A stretch of DNA of 64,000 nt, taken from Liolophura sinensis. Its lineage: Eukaryota > Mollusca > Polyplacophora > Chitonida > Chitonidae. The stretch covers positions 11,033,338 to 11,097,337 of the forward strand of contig NC_088302.1 in assembly GCF_032854445.1 (NCBI RefSeq). The letters run 5' to 3'. Position numbers and translations under genes: made by a program. Every line of letters starts with the position of its first letter. The first letter of the stretch is position 1. Under the pieces are notes generated by a model. It was given only the letters and a program-made list of their open reading frames with translations, searched no databases and was not told the DNA's origin. Of this stretch, positions 22,501-34,822 are shown in pieces.

Positions 22501-25500
22501 GTCATTTACAGTATTTCCGTATTTTTGAGAGGCATAGAAACAACATTGTAGCATTCCCGGTCTACACTGTAAGACATTGTTCAGATGTGACCCAAATACT
22601 GTAATTAATCCTTAAGTTAGCCATTCAATCAGTCTTGTGTATAACAGCAATGGGAGACTGGAGGATGGGCAGCTCTGTAGGTCCAAATGGAAGTAGAAAG
22701 TAGTGTTCTGTGACACAGTGGACATGTACTTCATATGTGTTTTATGAGCACACATACACCGATAATTGTGACAAAATAAATGGAAGAATTAATGAGTTCA
22801 TACCTTGGACCGTCTTAATACAGACAAGAAGAAGTTTTACGAGTTCTCCATTTAACTTGACAGCACGAAGTAAGGAGAGGTATAGTGAAATGGGGGTCAG
22901 ATGCTGACCGTATCGGAGTCAGTGTCAGTGTCCAGTTTGCTTGAAATTTTTAGTCAGTCATAGGGTTGCAGTGGCCACCCATAGTACACATATAGCCAAT
23001 CATTCTGTAGCAATTTGCATATGAAAGATCAAGGAAGTTTTTTTACCTCCTTGCTCAACATTTTGCTCAGCTATTCACAGGGTCGCAGGTGCATCCCATA
23101 GTTCAACGATTGCCAAATGCATCTCGTGATTTGCACATCAAAGACCTCTGTGATAAAGTTGTGCACAAGCTCCCTTTAGTGCCTTTTACCACCACAATGA
23201 TTTACAACTCCATAACATATGAAGTAACTGTTGTGCAATCCTTATGCGTACAATGAAGTCATAGTTGTGACAGTATGTTAATTTTGGCCTTTCTTGTTTA
23301 TTTAATGGCAAGATTTTAGCACTGTCTAATTAGAGAATAATATCTGTGTCGAACAGTGTCAATCTTTCTACTATATTTTGGTTTAGAGGTTAATATTTGA
23401 ACGTTTCACATGACTTGAACATTAAGCAGTTTTACGAACTGCTCAATCAGGCGAGCTACCGGCTACTCTGAATGCCTTGTTTATGTGCAATACATGTGCA
23501 TGTGTGTTTACAGATAGAAGAGGAACAAAGCGGTGACAGCTTTGATTTGCAGATATCCGTAACAGAGCCCCATAAGGTTGGAGATGGGATGACAGCTTAT
23601 ATGAGTTACAAGGTGGTCACAAGGGTAAGGCAATGTGTTTGAATTGTACAAAACAAGATATTGTAGAGTTCCAATGGCATTAATATGATAAGTGTGTGAG
23701 TTTAAGGATAAAGTGATATCCTCCAAAGTCTATCTTCCATTTTTGAAGAAGTCATTTTGTTTAAGCTCTGCTGTTTAAGCTAGGTAGTATTTGTAGGGCA
23801 GTACTATAATAAGAAAATCTCCCCTAAATGACTGAGAAATTCAACCACAAAAGAGCATTTTTGGAGGCAGATAAATGTCATGAGATATTACGTCTGGTAC
23901 TAAAATTCATATTTTCTCAGAAGGATATCATCCTACCTTCCAAACACCTCTACAAGCATCTTTGTAAAATCAATAGAACACCTAAAATCTGGAAATTTGA
24001 AATTTGAAATTTTTTGAGCAATGATCAATGTGATTGATCAAAAACGTCAGACTATAAGAGCACAGTGACTCAAAAGCCTCTCACCAGTTTGATCGCAGTG
24101 AGTTCAAATCCAGCTCATGATGGCTTCCTCTCCAGTCATGTTTGGGAAGATTTGTCAGCAACCTGCGGATGGTAGTGGGTCACCCCCACTAGTTTTCTCC
24201 CACCATAATGCTTGCTGCCATTGTGTAAGTGAAAATATTGTTGAGTACATGGTACATAGTAAAATACCAGTGAAATAAATAAACAAACTATTTATAATGT
24301 AATTTTATGAATAAAGTTTCTTCCCAAACGGTTCTGCCCAGTTTCCTCGTAAAACACCAATCAAATAAATAAGTAAATCTATCCAAACATGCCAAAGAAT
24401 CTGTTGATCATGCTCTGCCAAAATTCCAAGCATTGCAATATGGTGTATTTATTTCACCCATGAAAACCCCAAGATGTTTTTTTTCTGTAAGTGAACAAGT
24501 CAGAATTATAAATAATGTGAGGTTTTAGAGATCGTTTTGAAGCGGTTTTATTAGGAGTTTACAAGCACTGGCCTAGGTAGATGGCACGTATTGGTGGCAA
24601 CGTGGTACAGGACCGATTCCATAGTGGCGCTGGTTCCAAAGCCACGGGGGCTCCACCAGTCATAAAGAGCCTCTGATCTATGTCTGATGATAGTATGATT
24701 TTCATTAATAATACTTTTTTTTTTGTCTAGGTCTGGGAATTTAGGATTAACTGATCTTGAGCCATATATTGGCCATTCAGAATTTAAACTGACAAGTAAG
24801 AGGCTGACCTTGTTAGCAATTAAAAATGCTTCACATTCAGGTAATTCAGTTTGAAAACTGAATTACATGTATTTGTGATTACATGAAATCTAGAGTTACA
24901 ATTGTATTTCCTTTCTTTAGACATCAATGCCAGCCTTTCGGAATGCAGAGATGACAGTGAACAGACGGTTTAGTGATTTCCTTGGTCTCCATGATAAACT
25001 AGCCGAGAAGTACGCTTGTAAAGGAAGGATTGTACCAGCTGCACCAGAGAAGAGCATTGTGGGTAAGACAGTGTCAAAATATTTTTTTTTCTTTTTTTTT
25101 ATCAGTTTGAATCTGTAATGCTGTTTTGTTCATATTCCACATTTCTCATCAAAATTCCTTCGACGATATGACTGTCAAAAAGCTGACTAATAATGGAGAA
25201 TTGCATTTTGAGGAGTTAAGTAACGATGTTTTCTTCATCAAACTGCTCTGTCATGAATAACACTGGATTAGTTGATATCTAATATTGGTGCTGGTATCTG
25301 TGCATGTCTGGTCTTTCATTTGCATTAAAATTTACATATCTGTCTTAATTTCACAGATTGTATGAATACATATTGTTTGATTTCATTTTGTAATTTGCAC
25401 AAATTTGAGATGTGATTTAATTTCAGTTTTGTACAAACTGTGTATTTGTTCAAGGTATGACAAAGATCAAGATGTCTAAGGAAGAGTCTGGATCCAGTGA

Positions 25501-28500
25501 TTTTGTGGAAAGAAGGCGTATAGCTCTTGAAAGGTACCTGTCATATGATGGCCTCTAGACTACATACAATAAAATATCCATTTTTATCTGATACAGTACT
25601 CACATATTTGGATGATTTTGATAATTGTCATTAATCATTAATAATTGTTTAGCAGCACTTTGTCATCAACCTTGTCTGCAACACTTCCAGTGGGCATCAT
25701 CTTGTTATAAAAGCACTGGGATGTAATAAATAAGCAAAGTATAAACTCTGAAGAAGTTACTTTGTGTCAGTATTTCAACTTTAATCACGTCTTCGAGAAA
25801 AATATGCATGCCTCACTTGACGCATTTCTCCTGAATATGTAGCGGCCCAATAGCACAGGTGGTAGAACGCCTGATTCGGGAGTGGTAGATCCAGGGTCAA
25901 TCCTGGATCAAGTCACACCTGAGACTTTTAAAAAGGAAGTTGCAGCTTCCTCGCTTGACGTTCAGCATGAAGGGGATAGTGCAACTACTGCTTGACCCAT
26001 ATCAGTATAATGGCTCGGGCGAGCGGCTTACTTGCCTGCAGTAGGTCGTCTCAGTGAAGCAGCACTAGATAACAGAGCGGTGGAAACGAGTTCTGCAACA
26101 AGGAAGCACATTACATGCACTCTAACTATTCCTTCATGGTCATATGACTGAAGAATTAAGCATGACGTTAAACCCCAAGCACTCACTCACCCAGTCCTGA
26201 AGATGACTTTAATAATTTAAGTTGAAAGGTGGAGATAGTAAAAATAAGAGCAGAGTTGCAGTCCATTTTTTACTTTATTCTAAGCTGCTCAGTGGATGAA
26301 CTTGATTTCAAATGAACCAGCTTGTAAAACTTACTCTAGCATTATGTTGAAATGCTTATAATTCAGTCAGTCAAGTGTACATAATATGTCCACTTGGGAA
26401 TATCGTTTCATATTTTTCTTTCAGGTATTTACAGAGAACTGCTCAACATCATGTTCTGAGAATGGATCCAGACTTCCGGGAATTTCTGGAGCAAGAGGGT
26501 GAATTGCCAAGGGCAACCAACACCTCTGCTCTGAGCGGAGCTGGAGTTTTGCGACTGTTCCACAAGGTTGGCGATGCCGTGGAAAAGATCACGTTCAAAA
26601 TGGATGAAACTGACGAGGTATGCACAAATTTAATTTACTTGTCACATGTATGTTTCTGTTGCTGTGTGTGTTTAGACATACCAAAGCATTCATCAAGGTT
26701 GTTGTTAAAGTTTATTAGCTCATTATAGGTAATTGTATTCTGGCTTTAATAATTGTCTCCAAAGGAAAAAAAAATGTGTTTCAAGTCATTTTGTATCATG
26801 CAACTGGGATATGCAAGGGTCTACTTGAGCTTTGTTTTGTACACAACTATATATCTTTTCCAACATTGTGGTATTCATTGTAGAATTTGAATTTCTTTTA
26901 TTTCCGCTGTTAAAACAAATTGTGACCATTCATTTGAAAATACCTCATGCCAAATGATGGGGTGGAATCAGATGTCAGCGTTGATGCCTAATAAGTAACA
27001 CAATGTTTAAGCATTTACGTTAAAGGCAGAATTTTAAAATTCCTCAATGTGGCAATCATAATTTAGCTCTTCATTGGCTGCACTCAGTATCTTGTAAAAG
27101 GATGCTGTTTTTGTTGGTTTTTATGTGACAGTTTCATTTTAATCAACCAAAAAAAGCCTGTCAAAAATACTGATTCACATTTCTCTTTTGACATTATCTT
27201 CATTGTTGAGCAGGGAAAGCATAAATGCTCTGGTTCAAAAATCTTTGTCATCATAAATGCGTGTACATTATTCCGTAATATTAAAAGTGACAGAATCAAA
27301 AGAATAGTCCTCCAGTTTGAGCGTTGGTTCTCTTTAAGTAGAGCACCCCAAAGCTAAGAGTACGTCTCTTAACGTTTTCAAGAGCATTTGTGTCTGTTTT
27401 GGAAACTATACTACTTATGTCCGTTACCCATTATAGTCAGCTCTCTGGAGTGCTTATTTGCACACTTATTTTTGCACGGTCCTCCCCCCATCCCCGACGG
27501 AACAGGCTGACCCAGATATGGAGGTAAACACATTCTACTCTTCTTGGACATGGAATTTTCAATAGCTTTTCTTTTAATTTTCAGTTTGAAGTTTTCGTTT
27601 TTTGTTGCCAGTCGGTGTGGCATGCCAATCATGAACTGACAAACTTAGATAGTTTACTTACATGTACATCTACACAAAATTGCAATTAAATTAAATTAAT
27701 AGTTCAAAAGTGCTGTATTTTGTGAATGTGGCAGTTGTGGTAAACTCTATGCAATTGTAAAAAAAATGGTTTCAAAACCAAAATTGTAATCTTAGGATTC
27801 ATACATTCATATTACGTTTTCATAGGAAAGAAAATAACCCTGACTCCACAAAAATGACTGAAGCTTGTGATGGAGGAGAGTTTTATTGAAAATTATAGAC
27901 TGTGAGCTGAAAATGTCATATTTTATCGTAAGGAATAGAAGAAATGTATTCTTACCCATATATCATCATACTGTTGAATACAAAAAGTTGACAAAACACT
28001 GGCTTATTAACGAGATAGTGTTATGTAATTGGCATTGAAAGGCCCATGCCCCAAGACAAGATAATGAGTGTTTTATACATAGTGGAAATTATTTATGGAA
28101 GAAAGGTCAAAGGTCATTAACAGGACAATTATTCTGTATAAATGCTCCAAATGTAAAAAGTACCAAATTTGTTTCTGTTTACTTAGTGAAATAAAAAATC
28201 TTCGTGTCTAAAAGTTGGGGTCAAACACTGTTTGTATAAAACTGCACTTCACTGCATGCTTTGATGTTAGCAGATGGTGTGAAAATCCTGAATTTGTTTA
28301 TCATTGTCCCACAGCTGACATGGAAGTGTTTTGTGTGTGCATCGTTCATCCCCGTGTAGTGGTTAAAGTAGATCCCTCAATGCTCATCTCAGTTGCATGA
28401 AATATTGATCAGAGACTAACCCCTCAGTATAAATAAGGAAAGGCAAATTTAGTTACAATTACGGTATATTTTCTTTGATTTTTTGTTACTTTGTTTCACG

Positions 28501-31500
28501 TAATGTGCACATTTATCTGTCAGTAAGTGCAGTTAGTCACCAGAGCTAGGATTTTAACTTCCAATACTTCTATTAAATAAATAGAGACCTGGGAAATGTT
28601 GTTATCATCAGTGATTGCAAACTCGCTGATAATTTTTGGAAGCTTTTTGCACATAAATTGGTAACCCACATGGTAAAATTTCTCAAATAAAATAATTCAT
28701 AATTTAATACTTTTGGAGACAGTGGCCTGTTGGTTTACCTATTAAAAAGTTGCTTTTTCCATGGCTAACAGGCTCATGATGATTGATGTTGCATGCTTAG
28801 AGCCAGTTCTTAATGGGTTGTTTCCTGCTCCTGGTCGGGAAATTTGTCAGTTAACTGAAAATGAGCAATGATTTTGTCAGGTTTCATATGAGGGAAATGT
28901 TCTTGAGTTTTATAACATTAAGCGCGAATGAAAAAAAAGTCCTACAGGAGAGATCAATTTTTCTCAGAAAATCTCAAAGGGTGCAGCACGATGGGTAACC
29001 CTTAGGGTTTGTTTTGAGATGAACATATCACTGAATGCCATTCCATGTATGTCGTGTGAAATTGATCCTGGTATTTTCCAAAATAGGTCCTGAGATGTGA
29101 CTGGAGTAATGTAACTGTTGATAAGTATTTAGTAGGACTTGTTCAATTAGAATTCCTTATAACATAAATTTGAGTCCAGAGATAAAGGGTTGGGGGAAAG
29201 TAGAAGACATCTGAGAGAGGAAATCTCTGCCACAGCTAAGTCTGCATATTACCTCACTGCAGTGAGACTTCCCTGGTGTAACAGCATGAAGAGTTCTAAC
29301 AAAGGGACAGTTCTCTGCTAGGCATAATTGCCAAGTGAAAGGAAAATATGCGCTTATGTCATATCTCATTCTGTAAATTGTGAAGAATCTGGATCTCATT
29401 CTGTGAATTGTGAAGAATCTGGATCTCATTCTGTGAATTGAATCTGGATATCATTCTGTGAATTGTGAAGAATCTGGATCTCATTCTGTGAATCGTGAAG
29501 AAACTGGATTGCAACTAATATGTAATGACATGGTGCACAATAAAATCATCTGAATCAATACGTATTCCTTAAAGTTGCTGACAGACAGAAAGAGAAATAA
29601 ACACTGGCAAATACTTCACATCCCTGGTAGATGTAATAACAGCAGTTAACAATTGTTACCTTTATGCCTTATTTACATTGTGTCCCATCCCTGTCTCAGA
29701 TCACTAGTGTGCAGTTCTGAAATGCTTTTGATATTGAAAGGCCTTTTATTTGTGAAATGAACATACCTGTAGCCTGATGTAGGTGTGTGCACCGTCACAT
29801 GGACTGTTGCTTGCATGCTGCAATTTGGCTCTTCTTGTCATATACTATTACAGTGTGTTAGCAGTTCTAGTTAACATTCTATAATATGTGGTTTTGATTG
29901 GTTCTTCATACTCACTTAATAGCTGTAAATCTTGCCAAGAACCCTCTATGGGTCTTTGGCTGAAGTGGTGTGTGTGCTGCAGCCAATCATACCCCCCACC
30001 CCTTACCAGTGGGGTTCAGACAGTCAGATCCAGGTGCTGCCTAATGTTTAGCTTGTAAGATTTGTCAGGTACCTGGCTTAGGGATGTGGTTTTATAGTAT
30101 ACTCAGTGGACTTGTGTTTCCTCTATCCATAGACAGCTGCAGTAGAGTCCAAACATTCTATAGTACATTCTTTCTAAAAGAAGTGAAATAAATGAACACG
30201 AAGCCTTGTACAGGTGGTATTGTTCACTGTTCATTGCTAATATTAATTCCTTGAGAAACTTCACTATATTGATGACAAGGATTCTTTGGCTTAAAATTCA
30301 GTGCAGTGCTTTTGGCATTTTAGCCAAAGCTAGAGTCTTTTTTCGTTACAAGGCCTACTGCCACATTTCTTTGGAATTCAAAATTTGCCACATGATGACA
30401 TTATAGTTCCATCAGCTCTATTTCTGAAAGCTAAGAGAAATTGAATTGGCAGAGTTCAGTGAAAGTGTTCTTCATTTTAAGCAATGGGAATCCTTTCCCA
30501 CTTAAAATAATTCAGATCCAACTCTGCATTCTATTGTTCATCCATGCCTTTGGATTTGCAGATTTCGGTGAAAGTGTTCTTCATTTTCAGCGATGGGAAA
30601 CCTTTCCCACTTAAAATAATTCAGATCCAACTCTGCAGTCTATTGTTCATCCATGCCTTTGTGATGACATTTTACTCATGCCCACTCGGTGCACTCAATT
30701 TTGACTGGGTTCACCATTGCATGAGAAAATATACACCATTGCATGGTTGTACTGAAATGGTTAAGAACTGTCTGTATCTGTTTCTGTCAACTCATTGCAC
30801 ATTCTACATTTGCCAGTTCATACGCTCCACCAAGTTTTTGCTTTAGGTTATAGTTTTATAGTGTGTGTTTTTTGTTTGCAGTGGTTTGAAGACAAAAGTC
30901 AGCAGGTAGAGGCCTTGGACCAGCAGCTGAGAAAACTCCATACCAGCATGGAGAGCCTGGTAGCGCAGAGAAGAGGTAAGGGGGCATAACACTCTGCAAA
31001 GTTCTCTCCCTTCTTATGTGTAATCCATCCTTTGTGGAAAGAGTTGTATATGTATACGTGCATCTGTTTGATTTATCATATGATATTACAGTATATTATG
31101 CAGTATATACAATATTGTCATATGATATTAAAACGTGTATTTTTAATGTTGTTTAATACTGAGTGGACTGCTAAATTTTGGGTGTAAAGGTACTCTAGGG
31201 TAAGCACATAAAGGCCTTTAAAGGACACTTTTGATGCAAACACTTAAGTTTGCTGAAAATAAATTAATCAAACCTCACCAAAAACTCTTAAGAGGCCATT
31301 CTAGATGGATGAATCAATTAGAATCAAACAAAATGTGTCTGTTGAACAACGCTAAACTTAAAATAAAACGCTAAACGCTAAAGGTAAAATATGGTGCCAT
31401 TTATCTCTGTTATTTCTGTGCCTTTTCAGAACTAAGCTTCTCCACAGCAAACTTAGCAAAGAGCACAGCGATGTTGGGAAATGCAGAGGAGCACACAGCT

Positions 31501-34500
31501 TTGTCGCGCGCTCTGTCGCAGCTGGCAGAAGTGGAGGAGAAGGTGGAGGTGCTGCACAAGGAGCAGTCCGACAGCGACCTCTTCACCATGGCAGAGCTTT
31601 TGAAAGATTACATCTCTCTAATAGCCGCGGTTAAGGTACAGCTAACTAATGGAATACAGCACTAGAATAATCGTGGTTACATCTTAACAGCTGACCTGAT
31701 TATTTCATGTGTTCATGTTTATACAGAAGGCATTTTGTCTACAAACACAAGAATAGTACAGCTGTATTTCAGTTATAGACAGATTGTGGCTTAGACAGAC
31801 TTACAGTCTTCTCAGCACTCTTAGCTGCATTGCTGACACTGTTAAGCGGTTGACAGTGCTCTTAGGGCCATATGCTTCTATGCTCGCTGAAGACAACTTT
31901 GTCTTTTACCAGTATGGCATACAAGAATGTACGTAACACGTGGGAAAGCAAAAATGGAAAATTCTTGGATGTGGTATTAAACAAAAAACATTTAATCACT
32001 TTAGGCTTTTCTCTGAGTAAATAAGGGATGCTAACCAGTAGGGATTAAAATACCCAAAGGGCACAGTCCATGGCACTGCCTCATATATATATATATATTA
32101 AACTTTGGTGGTGCTTTCACGAAGTAGAGTAAATACATTGTCACTTTCCTCTTAGGACATGGTGCCATAACCTGAATAGCATCATTTATTAAAAGAAAAT
32201 TACAAGAAATTACATTTATCAAGTTTTATTGAAGGCAAAGACTGCTCTGAAGTGAAGTAAATATCAGATGAAAGACCATTAAAAATTGTTTAGGAAAACA
32301 GTTGGATTTATTTTTTTTTTGAATTTTTCTGAGTAAAACTGTGTTAAAAATCAGATTCTACGATGGCCTGTTGTGAGCCAGAGGATATCAGTCACATCTG
32401 TACATTTTGCCAGAAATAATTTGTTTCAAGGTCAAATCAGCAAAAGCATTTAAAGATCTCTATGTATATGCAGTATGAATGATGAAATGTAGCAGTCTTA
32501 TGTGTGCTAAGTAGCAAAAACCTTATGTGACGTCACTGGTCCCATTGTGGTCAGAACGGGCCACCAAAGAATAACATATTCAAATGCATTTTACTAGGTT
32601 AAATAAATTGTAAGAAAAAAATAAATCCAACTGTTTCCCTGGACAGTTTTTAATGGTCTTTCATCTGATGCATACTTCATTTTAGTGTTTTCTTTGCCTT
32701 TAAGGTGATCACAGTTCTCAGTGTAGCATAAACTGTGTCTGTGTTGTAACATATTACATAGCTCCTGAGTGGTGAAAAGTACTTGTTACTATTACAAGAT
32801 CTTTGTAGATGTTTTATATCAGGTTGCAATAGGGGCTCAGGGACAAGCTAGAGAAAAGGGTCCAAATTACAGTATAATACAGCATTTTCTTCTGTGGCTA
32901 CATAGGTGTTTTATGAGCAGTCATACACTGTTAATTGTGACGTAATAAAAGAAACAACAAAAGAGTTCATAGCTTTGTTACAGACAGGAAGGAGTTTTAT
33001 GAGTTCTCCATTCTGATTTTCTTCCTAAAGAATGCATGACTCATAGGGGAAATGTTCAGTATGACAGGATTGGAAGTTGACAGACATCACATGCAAAATA
33101 CACCAAGAGACAAATCGTTTGTGTATCACAAATCATAAATATAATTGGGAAACTGGAGTGAGATTAGCTATATGCTGAGGTCCCTAATGCCCTGTATTTG
33201 CTGTTTATATTTCAGGATGTGTTCCACGAGAGAGTGAAGTGTTATAAAAACTGGAAGGATGCTGAAGCCATGTTGAACAAAAAACGGGAAACGAAAGCAA
33301 AGTTAGAACTTAGCCACAAGCAGGAGAAACTGCCCCAGGCCAGTCAGGAAATCACAGAGGTAAGTGCTCCTGAAGGTTACAGACTACTATGTTAACACAG
33401 GCTTTGTAGGTTACAACAGGCAAGAACGCAACGAAATAAATCACCACCCTGCATTGAACTACACATACACTTTAATTCATTTGATTGTCTGCACTGGTAA
33501 AATAACTCTGACCTGTGTTTGTAAGGTTATGTTGAAGGCAAAATTATCACTATTTCAAGGGACAAAAGAGTAGAAGTCATAAAAACATAATTAAATATTG
33601 TGACTATCTAATACTAGCCTTGTTGGAATTTTAGTGGGAGCAAAAAGTGGAGAAAGGTCAGGAGGACTTTGAAAAGATATCAGAGACGATTCGAAAAGAG
33701 ATGGCCCGCTTTGAAAAACAGCGAGTAGTTGACTTCAAAGAGAATGTCATTAAATATCTAGAAAAGCTGATGGAAAATCAACAGCAGGTGAGTCTGTCTT
33801 TAAATATCTAGAATGTACACTTTCAGGCAAGTCCGATCAGGGTGTTCGAGCCAGTCTGATCTAGATTTTCAGTTAAATTTTATCCAGGCTTTCAGGTAAA
33901 TATGATCCAAATTTTCAGGCAAGTCTGATCCAGATATTCAAGTAAATTTGATCCAGACTTTCAGTCTAATCTGATCCGGACTTTCAGGTAAACCTGATCC
34001 TGACTTGCTGGAGAGTCTGGCCAAGACTTTCGGGTAATACGATCTAGACTTTCATGTAAATATGATCCAGACTTTTAGGTAGATCTTCTCCAGACTTCCA
34101 TAAAGATCTTCTCCAGACTTTTCATGTGACCTTACACATGAAAATTTGACCAGGTTCTTGATAGTGAGATAAATTTCAGTGTCAAAGTTGTACAGTACCA
34201 GTCAAGCCCCAGGTTGTCCGTGGCATGCTAATAGTGCCCATTGTGCAGGCTTACAGCATTATTCTATGAGGGATAATAGTACATGATACAAAAAAATATC
34301 CTGCGAGACACCAGGACAATTTGGGCATCAAATTGACACACCTTCTGTCATAGCTATATATGCAAGAAGATCTGTTAGCAACGTGCGGATGGTTGTTGGT
34401 TTTACCACCATAATGTTGGTCACTGTTGTACAGGTGAAGTATTTTGAGGAGGGCACAAAACTCTAGTGAAATATGTGTGAATAGATAAATGAAATGTGAT

Positions 34501-34822
34501 AAACTCCGTTTTTGTCCTGTCCTATTTATTTATCCTTCCAATGATTGTTTTAAGTTACTGCAGTGACCTGTAAATGTCAGAGGGAAAAATCAAATTGTAG
34601 GCTACCAGTAGCTTTCAACAGTCAGCTAGCATTCCAAAGGCTCTCCACAGGCAAACCACTTCCAGACTACTGTTAAACTAATCTCACTGTACTTTAAAGC
34701 TGCTTCTACATGTAGGTTCTTTTGTATCACAGAAATAGTGCACTTATTTTTGATTTGGTTTGCCTTTACAGTTGATAAAGTATTGGGAAGCATTTTTACC
34801 AGAGGCAAAGGCCATTGCTTGA
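19577..34822 (+). CDS. SNX2: Sorting nexin SNX1/SNX2 orthologue, complete 12-exon gene (516 aa)
   Basis: Spliced CDS from exons 19577-19675, 20653-20725, 21998-22203, 23514-23624, 24921-25062, 25455-25533, 26425-26617, 30882-30975, 31430-31635, 33216-33359, 33635-33787 and 34772-34822. All introns are GT-AG, all phases match, and the sum is 1551 nt. Seen in the product: an acidic disordered N-terminus (1-135) with DLF at 26-28 and 53-55; a PX domain (about 136-262) with RRFSDF at 178-183, a P-x-x-P-E-K loop at 202-207 and a basic R-R-R-x-A-L-E-R segment at 230-237; an amphipathic helix around 274-295 beginning LSGAG; and a C-terminal BAR coiled-coil region (about 300-516) ending in [11 protein letters not shown]. 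Family knowledge: SNX1/SNX2 bind PI3P on endosomes, dimerise with SNX5/SNX6-type partners and form tubules for retrograde and recycling transport. The length matches vertebrate SNX1 and SNX2 (about 520 aa). Invertebrates usually have one gene for the pair, so the symbol stands for the SNX1/SNX2 pair. Confidence 0.95.
20884..21240 (+). mobile_element. SINE family B copy, full length, 15-bp target duplication
   Basis: The tRNA-like head GGCCCCGATAGCGCAGTTGG is followed by a unique body and a tail of GACTGAAAAATTGTTGAGTA, then CCCCAAGCACTCACTCAC. CCAGTGAGGTGCATG is present unchanged on both sides (20869-20883 and 21241-21255). It sits in SNX intron 2. The perfect duplication implies a recent insertion. 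Confidence 0.92.
21694..21957 (+). mobile_element. SINE family A copy, full length
   Basis: Head GGCCTGAGTGGGCTGGTAGTTAGCG (A-box-like), B-box-like region, CTGCGGATGATCATGGGTTT, CCTGCCACCATAATGTTGGCC, then TATAAGTGAAATATCCTTGAGTAC and the AATCAGATAAATAAATAAA tail. It ends about 40 bp before SNX exon 3. Confidence 0.88.
22738..22857 (+). repeat. Dispersed repeat, copy 1 (SNX intron 3)
   Basis: About 115 bp, beginning GTTTTATGAGCACACATACACC and ending GTTTTACGAGTTCTCCATT. It matches 32906-33013 in SNX intron 9. Confidence 0.65.
23514..26617 (+). CDS. SNX2: SNX exons 4-7: PX domain and membrane-inserting helix
   Basis: Exons 23514-23624, 24921-25062, 25455-25533 and 26425-26617 encode residues 127-301. 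The PX fold begins near [10 protein letters not shown] (about 135). The phosphoinositide-binding RRFSDF hexapeptide (178-183) is encoded by exon 5, and the second basic patch (230-241) spans the exon 6/7 junction, where codon 237 (Arg) is split after its second base. Exon 7 continues into LPRA and the LSGAG...LF amphipathic segment that in SNX1-type proteins inserts into the bilayer next to the BAR domain. All key lipid-contacting residues expected for PI3P binding appear intact. Confidence 0.92.
24045..24293 (+). mobile_element. SINE family A copy
   Basis: Carries CCTCTCACCAGTTTGATCGCAGTGAGTTC, CAGCAACCTGCGGATGGTAGTGGGT and TCTCCCACCATAATGCTTGC, and ends CAGTGAAATAAATAAACA. It lies in SNX intron 4. 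Confidence 0.85.
24329..24376 (+). mobile_element. SINE family A 3' fragment
   Basis: TTCTGCCCAGTTTCCTCGTAAAACACCAATCAAATAAATAAG is the core border joined directly to the tail; the middle is deleted. Confidence 0.6.
25840..26194 (+). mobile_element. SINE family B copy, full length
   Basis: Same layout as the copy at 20884, from GCGGCCCAATAGCACAGG to CACTCACTCACCCAG. TCCTGAATATG (25829-25839) and TCCTGAAGATG (26195-26205) flank it as an 11-bp duplication with one mismatch, so it is older than the 20884 copy. It lies in SNX intron 6. Confidence 0.9.
29362..29510. repeat. 30-bp minisatellite, about 5 copies
   Basis: GATCTCATTCTGTGAATTGTGAAGAATCTG repeats four to five times; the third copy is shortened. 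It lies in SNX intron 7. Confidence 0.85.
30446..30662. repeat. Tandem duplication of a 109-bp segment
   Basis: GTGAAAGTGTTCTTCATTTT through ATTGTTCATCCATGCCTTTG occurs twice, 109 bp apart (30459 and 30568), with few differences. It lies 220 bp before SNX exon 8. Confidence 0.9.
30882..34822 (+). CDS. SNX2: SNX exons 8-12: BAR domain and C-terminus
   Basis: Exons 30882-30975, 31430-31635, 33216-33359, 33635-33787 and 34772-34822 encode residues 302-516, starting at WFEDKS and ending at KAIA before the TGA at 34820-34822. The sequence is charged and heptad-like, as expected for the three long helices of a BAR domain. Family hallmarks are [16 protein letters not shown] in exon 9, the YKNWKDAEA stretch in exon 10, and [16 protein letters not shown] with VIKYLEKL in exon 11. 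Exon 12 adds only 16 residues. This half forms the curved dimer that senses and makes endosomal tubules. Confidence 0.92.
32231..32701. mobile_element. MITE-like element with long terminal inverted repeats (SNX intron 9)
   Basis: The left arm (AAGGCAAAGA, then ATCAGATGAAAGACCATTAAAA and CAGTTGGATTTATTTTTTT) is repeated as its reverse complement at 32605-32700. The arms are about 90-100 bp and diverged. The centre has no ORF, so it is a non-autonomous DNA element or foldback. Confidence 0.8.
32906..33013 (+). repeat. Dispersed repeat, copy 2 (SNX intron 9)
   Basis: GTGTTTTATGAGCAGTCATACAC through GGAGTTTTATGAGTTCTCCATT is the counterpart of 22738-22857 in the same orientation. Confidence 0.65.
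33800..34135. repeat. Degenerate 24-26-bp minisatellite carrying splice-like motifs
   Basis: About 12 imperfect copies of GACTTTCAGGTAAATATGATCCA start 13 bp after the exon 11 donor. Several copies contain TTTCAG next to GTAA, that is, acceptor-like and donor-like cores together. Confidence 0.8.
34372..34490 (+). mobile_element. SINE family A, decayed fragment
   Basis: Recognisable parts are GTTAGCAACGTGCGGATGGTTG, ACCACCATAATGTTGGTCACTG and a degraded tail. It lies in SNX intron 11. Confidence 0.6.
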
